Source: Fundicoccus culcitae
GTDB taxonomy: Bacteria > Bacillota > Bacilli > Lactobacillales > Aerococcaceae
Length of the DNA: 64,000 nucleotides
Assembly: GCF_024661895.1 (NCBI RefSeq)
Contig: NZ_CP102453.1
Location: 1,674,001-1,738,000, forward strand
Direction of reading: 5' to 3'
How positions within the stretch are numbered: the first letter of the stretch is position 1; the number at the start of each line of letters is the position of its first letter. The translations under genes and the position numbers were made by a program. The notes under the pieces were generated by a model. That model saw only the letters and a program-made list of their open reading frames with translations. It did no database searches and was not told the DNA's origin. Below, in pieces: positions 44,434 to 52,965 of the stretch.

Positions 44434-45426
44434 TTATTTGTTTTGTAAAGATTGATTAGCAGTAATAATGCCTACTTTATAGACATCTTCTTCTACACAA
44501 CCCCGTGAAAGGTCTGAAACAGGTTTATTCAAGCCTTGTAAGATTGGGCCTACCGCTTGGTAACCACCTAATCGTTGTGCAATCTTATAGCCAATGTTGC
44601 CTGATTGTAGATCTGGGAAAACAAATACGGAAGCTTTACCAGCGACTTTGTTACCAGGAACTTTTTGAGCAGCAACAACTTCTGAGTAGGCTGCGTCGAA
44701 TTGGAATTCACCATCAATTAAGTATTCTGGAGCTAGTTCTTGCGCAATGCGTGTTGCTTCGGCTACTTTGTCTACTTCTTCAGAAGTAGCTGATCCTTTA
44801 GTTGAGAAACTTAACATAGCTACGACAGGTTCGATATCAAACATCTCAGCGGTTTTAGCTGTGTCAACAGCGATTTCAGCTAATTCTTGTGCATTTGGAT
44901 TAATGTTAATGGCACAGTCAGCAAAAACTAGTTTTTTGCCATCATTTTCTTTAGGAATCATGATAAAGGCACCACTTGTCCGACTCACACCTGGTTTTGT
45001 TTTAATAATTTGAAGCGCTGGACGTACTGTGTCACCGGTTGAATAGACAGCACCACTAACTAAGCCGGCAGCTTTATCCATATACACAAGCATGGTTCCA
45101 AAGTAAGCACGGTCTTTTAATAATTCACGGGCTTGTTCTTCGGTGGCTTTGCCTTTACGGCGTTCAACGAATGCGGCAACCATTTCAGCCATCGCTGCTT
45201 CATCGTAGGTTAATGGATTGATTATTTCCATGTCATCAAGTGTCCAGTTATTTTCTCTAGCTAATGCTTTTACTTCGTCTTCATCACCTAATAAAATTGG
45301 TTGTGCTAATTTGTCGCCATGTAAACGCACTGCTGCTCCTAAAACCCGTTTGTCATTCGCTTCTGGAAAAACGATCGCGATTTCTTTGCCTCTAATTTTC
45401 TCTGATAATTCCGTAAACATATCCAT
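44434..45426 (-). CDS. pta: Phosphate acetyltransferase
   Basis: Interconverts acetyl-CoA and acetyl phosphate in the acetate branch of fermentation. The 330-residue length is the single-domain Firmicute form. GKEIAIVFPEANDKRVLGAA opens the protein (core FPEANDKRVL). MVYMDKAAGLVSGAVYSTGDTVRPALQIIKT (core GAVYSTGDTVRPALQ), MLSFSTKGSA and VFPDLQSGNIGYKIAQRLGG are hallmark segments. Monocistronic, with its own terminator. No ackA is in the window. Confidence 0.97.
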   Translation of the reverse strand: MDMFTELSEKIRGKEIAIVFPEANDKRVLGAAVRLHGDKLAQPILLGDEDEVKALARENNWTLDDMEIINPLTYDEAAMAEMVAAFVERRKGKATEEQARELLKDRAYFGTMLVYMDKAAGLVSGAVYSTGDTVRPALQIIKTKPGVSRTSGAFIMIPKENDGKKLVFADCAININPNAQELAEIAVDTAKTAEMFDIEPVVAMLSFSTKGSATSEEVDKVAEATRIAQELAPEYLIDGEFQFDAAYSEVVAAQKVPGNKVAGKASVFVFPDLQSGNIGYKIAQRLGGYQAVGPILQGLNKPVSDLSRGCVEEDVYKVGIITANQSLQNK

Positions 45427-45456
45427 TGTTAAGTTCCTCCCAAAACTGTCATACTT

Positions 45457-46482
45457 TTAGTTTACATCTTTTTCGTCGTTATGCAAGTCTTTTGTTGAAT
45501 TATTTGATGTTTCTTTTGATATTTCTTTGCGTTCCTGTACTATACCATTTGAATTATCTGTTACAATCTCTTTTTCTGTTTCCACTGTTCTTTTACGGTT
45601 TTTGCGTCTACGTCTCACAAATGGATGGATAAGTAAGAAATATAAACCAATTATTATCAATAATAATAAGTAAGGCAAGAAATAAATCACAGATAACAAA
45701 GCCTCTTGTAATACGATAATTGTTTGGTAGCCTGTATCAACCAAGGCGTCTTTAATTCTGTCCCAAAAACTTTGATTGGTTGTTATACCGTCATCTAAGC
45801 GACGTACTTCACGCAATTCAATCGTAATGGTCGAATCGTTCACTTGATCTTCTAGCGTTGCTTGTTCACTTAAGAGTTGGTCTCTTTCAAGAATTGCTTC
45901 TTCGACACTGTATTGGATTTCAATGATATCTGAAATTAAGGTTGCTTCATCTAACAGATCATTAAGGCGGCCAATTCTTGCATCTATGGATTCGATTCGT
46001 ATATCTAAGTCGGTCATTGAACGTGTCACATCTTCAGAACCTCTCGAGTTTTGAACAACTTCTCCAATGCCCCCACTAGTTAATGTTGCTAAAGCTTCTT
46101 CAAATGACGCTTGGGGTACGCGTAGGGTTAAACTCAAGGTGTGGAGACCCCGATCATCTTGATAGTAGTTTGATGAGGTATATTCATTTTGGTATTGAAT
46201 ATAGGCATCACTGTTCCCAATAAAATCAAATAACTGTTGTTTAGAGCTTTCATAATCGACCGTTTGTAAGCCAACATAAGCTGTATGAATTAAATAGCGA
46301 TTATCCTCCGGACGTGCCTCATCATAATAATTGGCATCATCATCCAATTGCACATCTGTGACATTCCGATTGGCAGTTTCCTCATACGTAGTAGGTGTCG
46401 TCATTTCGGTTTCATTGGGTGCCTGTTCCCCACATGCAGCCAGAAATAAAACGCCTGCTAGTACAATCATCCATTTTTTCAT
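45457..46482 (-). CDS. DUF4349 membrane lipoprotein
   Basis: 341 residues with a lipobox (VLAGVLFLAAC, Cys17), an acidic spacer and a periplasm-side DUF4349 domain. The domain starts RYLIHTAYVGLQTVDYESSKQQL and includes LTLRVPQASFEEALATL, SRGSEDVTRSMTDLDIRIESIDARIGRL and a coiled coil. A transmembrane helix follows near 265-285 (YFLPYLLLLIIIGLYFLLIH), then a basic and asparagine-rich tail. The family is of unknown function. The 3' end lies 30 bp upstream of pta in the same direction. Confidence 0.88.
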   Translation of the reverse strand: MKKWMIVLAGVLFLAACGEQAPNETEMTTPTTYEETANRNVTDVQLDDDANYYDEARPEDNRYLIHTAYVGLQTVDYESSKQQLFDFIGNSDAYIQYQNEYTSSNYYQDDRGLHTLSLTLRVPQASFEEALATLTSGGIGEVVQNSRGSEDVTRSMTDLDIRIESIDARIGRLNDLLDEATLISDIIEIQYSVEEAILERDQLLSEQATLEDQVNDSTITIELREVRRLDDGITTNQSFWDRIKDALVDTGYQTIIVLQEALLSVIYFLPYLLLLIIIGLYFLLIHPFVRRRRKNRKRTVETEKEIVTDNSNGIVQERKEISKETSNNSTKDLHNDEKDVN

Positions 46483-46784
46483 TTTTTAGCCTCCTTAGAC
46501 TATAAAATTTACCCTTTTGGCTGTCATTATTATACTATGTTGACCCATTAAAGCCTAATGATAACCATAAACCCCTTCAATATAAATAAATATTATTTAT
46601 ACTAAATAGTATTATAAAATTTATACTTGAATTTTATATTCGTTACATCTTCATAGAATATTCATTATTTTCTATCTTTTTATTCATTGCTTAATATTTT
46701 TTATATGTTAACATGTAAATGTAACATATGTAACGTAATTGAAATATATGTCACGAGAAAATCATTTTAAAGGAGATTTATTAT
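46483..46784. other. AT-rich divergent intergenic region
   Basis: No gene is seen. It must hold the divergent promoters of the DUF4349 and DUF1002 genes. TGTAAATGTAACATATGTAACG (46714-46735) contains three TGTAA repeats, but their spacing (6 and 9 bp) is not the 11 bp of a Pho box. Confidence 0.5.
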
Positions 46785-48392
46785 ATGAAATTATTCAAAT
46801 CATTGACAGCCATCGCTCTTGGAGGGCTACTTATTTCCGTTCCAATGTCTAACATCTTAACAAATACCCCCTTGGAAAGCGTTTCAGCTCAAAGTTCTAC
46901 CACTCAAGGACAAACCCTTGTTGCTTTAGGCAGCTCTTTGACTGACAGTCAAGCACAACAAACGTTATCTCTTTTAGGTGCTAATGATGTTTCTAGTGAT
47001 AAAATTATTACAGTTAATGGATCGCTTATTAATGAATTTTTAGCGGATGGTTCTACCGACAGTACGCCCGTCTATTCAAGTGTCGCCATCGAACCGCGTG
47101 GTGAAGGATACGGTGTCCAAGTGCAAATATTAACGCCAGCTAATATCTTATCCGTTAGTTCTAAGACTTATCAAAATGCAGCCATTACCGCGGGTGCTTC
47201 TAATGTCTTGATTAAAATCGCTGCGGTTGAACCGGTAACAGGTGAAGGTGCTTTAACGGGAGTCTATAAATTATATGAATCAACTGGTCAACAGTTAAGT
47301 TCCGCTAATATTGAATTAGCTCAGAAAGAAATTTCGTTGATTGAAACCATTAAAGTTGAAACAGGTTTAGACGAAGCAGTCATTAATCAAATTCAATCAT
47401 TAATTAAACAAGCAATTAGCGAAGAATTAGCGGTTAATGGTGAGTTGGCTGATGAGACCGTGATTAGTCTAGTCAATCAAATCTTAACGGAACAAGGTGT
47501 GGCGCTTGATTCGAATGAAGCAGCGAAATTTATTGAATTTGCTCTTGAATATGCTCAGTCGGAAGTGGCTTTAGATGACGAAACGGCTCAACAAATCGAA
47601 GATTCGACGACTGATGTGTGGTCCGTTGAAAGTGCGATTGATTTTTGGGAGGCCTCAGTGTTAAATTATGTCGGTCCCGAAATTGGTACGTATAATCGCG
47701 CTAATTGGAGCCAATATGCGTATGAAGGGTTGAGCGAAGAAGCCATTGTCTTGTATCTAACGAGTGAAGATGGTCAAGGTAGTTATTGGAATTTTATTCG
47801 AAATAACTCTGGGAGTGTCAGTATTTTTCAATTTTTAGGGGATGATTCTTTCCCAGATGTCCCTTTTCATTCTTATTTAGTCAATGCCGATGATTTTAGT
47901 ATGATTGAAGACACTCCTGTTAATTCCCGTGAAGGAGAAAATAATGGTGCATCCTGGTCCGGTGATAAATATCAGCAATTAGTGGCGTTTATGGATGACT
48001 GGGGTGACAGCATGGGACAATATTATGAAGATTACAATTTAAATCAGACGATCAGTATGTATGGTATTTCATTCCCGGATGAAGTCATCGATCTGTTATC
48101 AGTGAATGACGTGGCGGTGAATGCTGAGTGGGTCGAGTATGCGCCGCTTGACCCTGAAAGTGATTTTTATGTAGTGGCTGCTTTTACTGACAAACAATAT
48201 ATCACGGATAATATTGAGGGCTATCAGTTCCCACATTTCTACTTGTTTGGGTTTGATCTGGAAGGCACGCCTATGGTTGTCCATAGCCAACAAAACCAAG
48301 GTATGCCTGATGGCTTGATTCATTTTTACTCGACTGAAAATGCCGCTTTGCAAGCTGGGTTTGAAGAGATTGCGTATAGTAGTTGGGATTAG
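46785..48392 (+). CDS. Secreted DUF1002-DUF4767 fusion protein
   Basis: 535 residues with a signal peptide (KSLTAIALGGLLISVPMSNIL, cleavage near VSA-Q about residue 36). The N-terminal DUF1002 region (about 40-290) is recognised by LVALGSSLTDSQAQQTLSLLG and SVAIEPRGEGYGVQVQIL. The C-terminal about 190 residues match DUF4767 of Lactobacillales: GASWSGDKYQQLVAFMDDWGDSMGQYYEDY (core FMDDWGDSMGQYY), ending FYSTENAALQAGFEEI. Both domains are of unknown function. The fusion suggests a cell-envelope role. AAAGGAG lies upstream of the ATG. Confidence 0.82.
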   Translation: MKLFKSLTAIALGGLLISVPMSNILTNTPLESVSAQSSTTQGQTLVALGSSLTDSQAQQTLSLLGANDVSSDKIITVNGSLINEFLADGSTDSTPVYSSVAIEPRGEGYGVQVQILTPANILSVSSKTYQNAAITAGASNVLIKIAAVEPVTGEGALTGVYKLYESTGQQLSSANIELAQKEISLIETIKVETGLDEAVINQIQSLIKQAISEELAVNGELADETVISLVNQILTEQGVALDSNEAAKFIEFALEYAQSEVALDDETAQQIEDSTTDVWSVESAIDFWEASVLNYVGPEIGTYNRANWSQYAYEGLSEEAIVLYLTSEDGQGSYWNFIRNNSGSVSIFQFLGDDSFPDVPFHSYLVNADDFSMIEDTPVNSREGENNGASWSGDKYQQLVAFMDDWGDSMGQYYEDYNLNQTISMYGISFPDEVIDLLSVNDVAVNAEWVEYAPLDPESDFYVVAAFTDKQYITDNIEGYQFPHFYLFGFDLEGTPMVVHSQQNQGMPDGLIHFYSTENAALQAGFEEIAYSSWD

Positions 48393-48479
48393 GTTGGAAG
48401 TTGGGCTTAATTGTGTCGCCTAAGGAGAGCTTGGGTGGATGGCTGTTATTTATAACCGTTATCCACTTTTTTATTAGCG

Positions 48480-48573
48480 CGAGGCAAGTTCGATTGATGT
48501 TGTCGCACGCGGGTGGAGCGTGAGACAAATTTGTTTGATATTGTCGCGCGCTAGCCCTTTTTCTTGTTGTCGC
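48480..48573. repeat. 41-bp tandem hairpin repeat pair (TTGTCGC family)
   Basis: TTGATGTTGTCGC (48494) and TTGATATTGTCGC (48535) start 41 bp apart, with a third, shortened TTGTCGC at 48567. TTGTCGCACGC pairs with GCGTGAGACAA between the two. It lies in the 457-bp gap between the DUF1002-DUF4767 gene and the nrd terminator; the rest of that gap holds no recognised feature. Confidence 0.65.
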
Positions 48574-48789
48574 GGTTCTTCCCGCATTTCCGAAGGCACA
48601 CACTGCTTCCAATAGTGATTAGGCAGTGAAAATCCAGTAAATATCATAAGATAATTAGTAATTCTCGAGCTTTTTGCTATATCGCCATTGAATTTTAGTA
48701 GGTTTTCGTAACATATTACGCGTAAGTGGAACAAGCTAATCTCAGGTTAATTTCATTCAAATAAGCTCAGCAGCACGATAAACTAAAAA

Positions 48790-48817
48790 GCCGAACTTTC
48801 GTCGCTGAAAGTTCGGC
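48790..48817 (-). terminator. Terminator of the nrd operon
   Basis: GCCGAACTTTC (48790-48800) and GAAAGTTCGGC (48807-48817), followed on the minus strand by TTTTTAG. A second small hairpin (CCTCTGTAGAGAAGCAGAGG, 48822-48841) lies between it and the nrdF stop. Confidence 0.88.
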
Positions 48818-48849
48818 TTTTCCTCTGTAGAGAAGCAGAGGTATTTATT

Positions 48850-49830
48850 TTAGTTCATCCATTTGGTGTAGTCGTCATTTTGCATGGCTTCCACGGCGCC
48901 TAGGAGATAGCCGTTGCCGACTTGCGAGAAGAAGTCGTGGTTGCTGGTGCCGGTCGAAATTCCGTTCATCACGATAGGATCCACATCTTCGGCGGTGTCC
49001 GGGAACAAGGGATCAAAGCCAAGGTTTTGTAGGGCTTTATTGGCATTGTAGCGAATAAAGACTTTGACTTTTTCGGTCCAGCCAACTTGATCATAAATGA
49101 GTTGGGTGAACTGACTTTCATTTTGATATAGTTCAAACAAGACTTCGTAGACCCACGCTTTAAGGTCATCTTGCTCGTTTTCAGGCAACTCATTGTAACC
49201 TAATTGGAATTTGTAACCAATGTACGTTCCATGCACCGATTCATCACGAATGATAAGCTTAATGATTTCAGCCACATTCGCCAGTTTATTGTTGCCTAAG
49301 TAGTAGAGTGGCGCAAAAAAGCCTGAATAAAAGAGGAAAGACTCTAGCAACACGCTGGCTGCTTTGGCTTGCAAGTCTGTGCCATTTTTATAAATATCGT
49401 TGATTTTCTTCGCTTTGTATTGGATTAACTCATTAGAGTTGGTCCAACGGAAAATCTCTTCGATTTCGGCTTTACTATTTAAAGTAGAGAAAATCGATGA
49501 ATAACTTTTAGCATGCACGGATTCCATAAATTGAATATTATTCAAGACGGCTTCTTCATGTTGGGTGCGGACCGATTGACGTAGACGCTCAATGGCATCT
49601 TCAGATTGTAAGGTGTCTAGCAACGTTAAGCCACCGAATACTTTCCCAACAATGTCTTTTTCATTGGCTGATAGCGTCCGCCAATCATCCAAATCATTCG
49701 ATAAGGGAATGCGGGTGTCGAGCCAAAATTGTTCGGTTAATTTTTCCCAGGTTAATTTGTCGATTAAATCTTCGATGTTATTCCAGTTAATCGCCTCATA
49801 ATTGGGGGTGTTTTTAAATTCAGACGTCAT
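48850..49830 (-). CDS. nrdF: Class Ib ribonucleotide reductase, beta subunit
   Basis: Small (radical-bearing) subunit of the manganese/iron class Ib enzyme. The 326-residue protein has AINWNNIEDLIDKLTWEKLTEQFWLDTRIPLSNDLDDW at the start (core QFWLDTRIPLSND). Metal ligand segments follow: SVHAKSYSSIF and IIRDESVHGTYIGYKF. It ends FFSQVGNGYLLG. Last gene of nrdI-nrdE-nrdF, 33 bp after nrdE. No nrdH is present in this operon. Confidence 0.97.
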   Translation of the reverse strand: MTSEFKNTPNYEAINWNNIEDLIDKLTWEKLTEQFWLDTRIPLSNDLDDWRTLSANEKDIVGKVFGGLTLLDTLQSEDAIERLRQSVRTQHEEAVLNNIQFMESVHAKSYSSIFSTLNSKAEIEEIFRWTNSNELIQYKAKKINDIYKNGTDLQAKAASVLLESFLFYSGFFAPLYYLGNNKLANVAEIIKLIIRDESVHGTYIGYKFQLGYNELPENEQDDLKAWVYEVLFELYQNESQFTQLIYDQVGWTEKVKVFIRYNANKALQNLGFDPLFPDTAEDVDPIVMNGISTGTSNHDFFSQVGNGYLLGAVEAMQNDDYTKWMN

Positions 49831-49863
49831 TAATAATCCTCGTTTCTTTCCTAAACTTTAAAC

Positions 49864-52041
49864 TTAAATGGAGCAACTTTCACACGCATTGCTACCTACT
49901 TCATCACCATCGTCGGTATAAGTTCGTACATAATAAATTGACTTGATGCCTTTTTTCCAAGCGTAGTGACGCAAGATATTTAAATCTCTGGTTGTCATTT
50001 TGTTGGTGCGGCCTTCTTTCCATTCGTACATACCTTCAGGTATTTCTGAACGCATAAATAAGGTTAATGACATGCCTTGATCAATATGTTTTTGGGCTGC
50101 GGCATAAATATCGATGACTTTACGCATATCAATATCATAAGCGGATTGGTAATATTTAATGGTGTCATTGGATAAGTGTGGCGCTGGATAATAGGTTTTT
50201 CCGGTTTTTTTCTCTTGACGCTCTTCAATCAGTTGGGTAATTGGGTGCAAGCTCGCACTTGTTTCATTAACATAAGAAATAGAACCAGTTGGGGCAATTG
50301 CCATGCGGTTTTGGTGGTATAAACCATCGGCTTGAACTTTTGCCTTTAATTCCGCCCAGTCTTCACTGGTTGGCATTGGCACATTTTTCATAATATCGGC
50401 TACTTTTGAGTCTTTGATTTCAAAGGGATTTTCAATGTATCGGTCAAAATAGCTACCGTTCGCATAATCTGAGTTTTCAAAATTTGCAAAGGTTGTTTGG
50501 CGTTCTTTCGCGATTTTGTTACTAGACACTAAAGTGTAGTAATTTAAAGCATAGAAATAGGCTTCGGTTAGTTCGACCGACTCAGGTGAACCATAGTACA
50601 TTTGATTCAAAGCAAACAAAGTGTGTAATCCCATGCCACCTAAACCAATCGTATGTGCTTGGTCATTTCCGTGTTTGATGGTTGGCACGGCTTCGATGTT
50701 TGAATGGTCGGTTACATAGGTTAAGGCACGCACCGCCGTATCAACGGATTTTTCAAAATCAGGCGATTGGATCATATTAGGAATGTTGGTCGAACCTAAA
50801 TTACATGAAATATCGGTGCCCAACACTTCATATTCTTGGCGATCATTAATAAATGATGGTTGTTGCACTTGTAAGATTTCAGAACATAAATTACTCATAG
50901 TAATCGTTCCTTCAATCGGGTTTGTTTTGTTGGCTGTATCAATATTAATGATATATGGATAGCCTGATTCTTGTTGTAATTTACTAATTTCATTTTCTAA
51001 TTCACGGGCTGAAATTTTTGACTTGCGAATTTCAGGGTTATTGACTAAATTGTCGAATTCCTTCGTAATATCAACATAAGAAAATGGCTTGCCGTAGATC
51101 CGTTCCACATCGTAAGGGCTAAATAAATACATGGGTTCATCTTTAGCCGCTAATTCATAAAATTTATCTGGAACCACGAGACCTAAGGATAAAGTTTTCA
51201 CCCGAATTTTTTCATCGGCATTTTCTTTTTTAGTGGATAAGAAAGAAACCACGTCAGGATGGAAAACGTTCAAGTATACGGCTCCTGCCCCATTCCGTTG
51301 ACCCAATTGGTTGGAATAGCTGAAACTATCTTCCAATAATTTCATGACGGGCACGACCCCGCTTGAAGCATTCTCAATCTTCTTAATGGGGTCGCCCGCT
51401 GCACGCAAGTTGGATAAGTTAACCCCTACTCCGCCACCGATCCGTGATAATTGAAGTGCTGAATTAATCCCACGTCCAATACTATTCATATCGTCCGTTA
51501 ATTGAATTAAGAAACACGACACTAACTCACCTCGACGTTTACGCCCTGCGTTTAAAAAGGTCGGTGTCGCTGGTTGGTAACGTTGTGAAATCATTTCATC
51601 ACGTAAACTCGTCGCTAATTCGGTATCGCCATCGGCTAAATATAAAGAAGCAAACACAATCCGATCTTCATAACGCTCCAAGTAGCGCTTACCGTCATCG
51701 GTTTTCAAGGCATATTGAGTATAAAATTTAAAAGCTGACATAAATGATTTAAAACGGAATTTCATGTTATAGGTCGTTGACATTAATTCTTTAATGAAAC
51801 CACGATCATATTTTTCAATAAATTCACGCTCTAAATAATCATTGGTAATTAAATAATCAATTTTCTCATCCAACGTGTAAAAGAAAACTGTATTAGGATT
51901 CACATGTTCCAAGAAATAGGCTCTTACCGCTTCGCGATCCTTGTGTAAAGGAATTTTATTATCAATCGGTCGATTTAACTCGTTATTTAATTTGAAGTAA
52001 GATACTTCTTTAGGTTTACTACTTAATACGGGTTTATCCAA
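49864..52041 (-). CDS. nrdE: Class Ib ribonucleotide reductase, alpha subunit
   Basis: Catalytic subunit reducing ribonucleoside diphosphates, 725 residues. RYQPATPTFLNAGRKRRGELVSCFLI (core PATPTFLNAG, LVSCFL) carries an active-site cysteine. SNLCSEILQ has the radical cysteine and YVNETSASLHPI the substrate site. The end GSNACESCSI has the C-terminal CxxC pair reduced by a redoxin. The N-terminal ATP-cone of class Ia is absent, as in class Ib. A TTG start overlaps the nrdI stop by 8 bp, with AGGTGGC upstream. Confidence 0.97.
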   Translation of the reverse strand: MDKPVLSSKPKEVSYFKLNNELNRPIDNKIPLHKDREAVRAYFLEHVNPNTVFFYTLDEKIDYLITNDYLEREFIEKYDRGFIKELMSTTYNMKFRFKSFMSAFKFYTQYALKTDDGKRYLERYEDRIVFASLYLADGDTELATSLRDEMISQRYQPATPTFLNAGRKRRGELVSCFLIQLTDDMNSIGRGINSALQLSRIGGGVGVNLSNLRAAGDPIKKIENASSGVVPVMKLLEDSFSYSNQLGQRNGAGAVYLNVFHPDVVSFLSTKKENADEKIRVKTLSLGLVVPDKFYELAAKDEPMYLFSPYDVERIYGKPFSYVDITKEFDNLVNNPEIRKSKISARELENEISKLQQESGYPYIINIDTANKTNPIEGTITMSNLCSEILQVQQPSFINDRQEYEVLGTDISCNLGSTNIPNMIQSPDFEKSVDTAVRALTYVTDHSNIEAVPTIKHGNDQAHTIGLGGMGLHTLFALNQMYYGSPESVELTEAYFYALNYYTLVSSNKIAKERQTTFANFENSDYANGSYFDRYIENPFEIKDSKVADIMKNVPMPTSEDWAELKAKVQADGLYHQNRMAIAPTGSISYVNETSASLHPITQLIEERQEKKTGKTYYPAPHLSNDTIKYYQSAYDIDMRKVIDIYAAAQKHIDQGMSLTLFMRSEIPEGMYEWKEGRTNKMTTRDLNILRHYAWKKGIKSIYYVRTYTDDGDEVGSNACESCSI

Positions 52042-52399
52042 GGTTCGCCACCTGCTCTTTCAATTTATTCACATCATTAATGGTTCCTTGAAACTCAAAT
52101 TCATGCAACAAAGGAACATCAAAGGCTTTAGCAATATCTCTTGCCGTAAAACAAAACAAGGTATTAAAATTTCGGTTGCCACCACCTGCAACACCTTTTA
52201 AATAAGTGGCATTGTTGGCTGTTTCAATGAAATCAAATAACACATCAGTTACCTCACGCTCATAGGTTGGCGCAATCACAATATAAGGCTCATGGATTTC
52301 AGTAAAAGCATTATCCGGCGTTAATTCCAGCGTCTCCCACTCGAACTTCTTAACAAATTTTCGGGTTTGACCAGTTAACGACATATAGACCAATAACAT
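52034..52399 (-). CDS. nrdI: Ribonucleotide reductase flavodoxin NrdI
   Basis: Flavodoxin-like activator that helps assemble the manganese cofactor of NrdF. The 121-residue protein opens LLVYMSLTGQTRKFVKKF (FMN phosphate loop SLTGQTRKF) and has GVAGGGNRNFNTLFCFTA, the NrdI-specific glycine loop. First gene of the nrd operon. A TATGAT -10 lies about 50 bp upstream; no NrdR box was seen in the short upstream region. Confidence 0.95.
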   Translation of the reverse strand: MLLVYMSLTGQTRKFVKKFEWETLELTPDNAFTEIHEPYIVIAPTYEREVTDVLFDFIETANNATYLKGVAGGGNRNFNTLFCFTARDIAKAFDVPLLHEFEFQGTINDVNKLKEQVANLG

Positions 52400-52661
52400 A
52401 CCACGCTACCTCTTCCTTCTAAAATATAGACTAAATCATACCATGAAAATTATGCTTTTTGAAGTATAAAAAAACTAAATAAGGTGTTCACAAACCCAAA
52501 CACCCCTACATCTTGTGTTTCTCCCTCGAATAAATATCTCCAATACGCCCCTATGCATTCTATTCACAAAGAAATATTTATAAGAAAACAGACTCCGTAA
52601 GAACTCAGTCATTGCTTAAAAACTAAAGTTATCGCAAAGTTTGCCGGGTTTCTTTTAACGA

Positions 52662-52959
52662 TAAGTGGGAAGTGACGGACCGTCCCATTGGCACTCAGAT
52701 TTTTTCTTATGACAATAAGCTATCCCATTGTCACTCAGATTTTTTCTTATGACAATAAGCCGTCTCATTGTCACTCAGATTTTCCCCCATGACAATAAGC
52801 CGTCTCATTGTCACTCAGATTTTCTCCCATGACAATAAGCTACTATTTGGAATCAAAATAGCCATGAATCATCCTTCCAACCGCCAGAGAGAAGCCTGAG
52901 AGGCGGATGGGAGAAAAAAAGGCGACTTGTTAATTTGACGGTCTTTCACTTCCCGCTTA
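52662..52959. repeat. Inverted-end module, copy 3, enclosing a 40-bp tandem
   Basis: Left end TAAGTGGGAAGTGACGGACC (52662-52681, continuing GTC) is the reverse complement, at 20 of 23 bases, of the right end at 52937-52959. The flanks are parts of a 102-bp array unit (TTGCCGGGTTTCTTTTAACGA before it, TTTCACGACGACGTCCGG after it), so the module appears to sit within the array family. The ends match those of the modules at 29089 and 29554. Confidence 0.7.
52681..52840. repeat. Four tandem 40-bp hairpin repeats (TTGTCACTCAGA family)
   Basis: CATTGTCACTCAGATTTT (first copy CATTGGCAC) starts at 52686, 52726, 52766 and 52806. ATTGTCA pairs with TGACAAT in each unit, with a 16-nt loop. Non-coding. 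Confidence 0.85.
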
Positions 52960-52965
52960 CTTTCA

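Noticed and set aside
46714..46735. TGTAA repeats as a second Pho box
   Set aside because: The spacing is 6 and 9 bp rather than 11, and only three imperfect copies are present.
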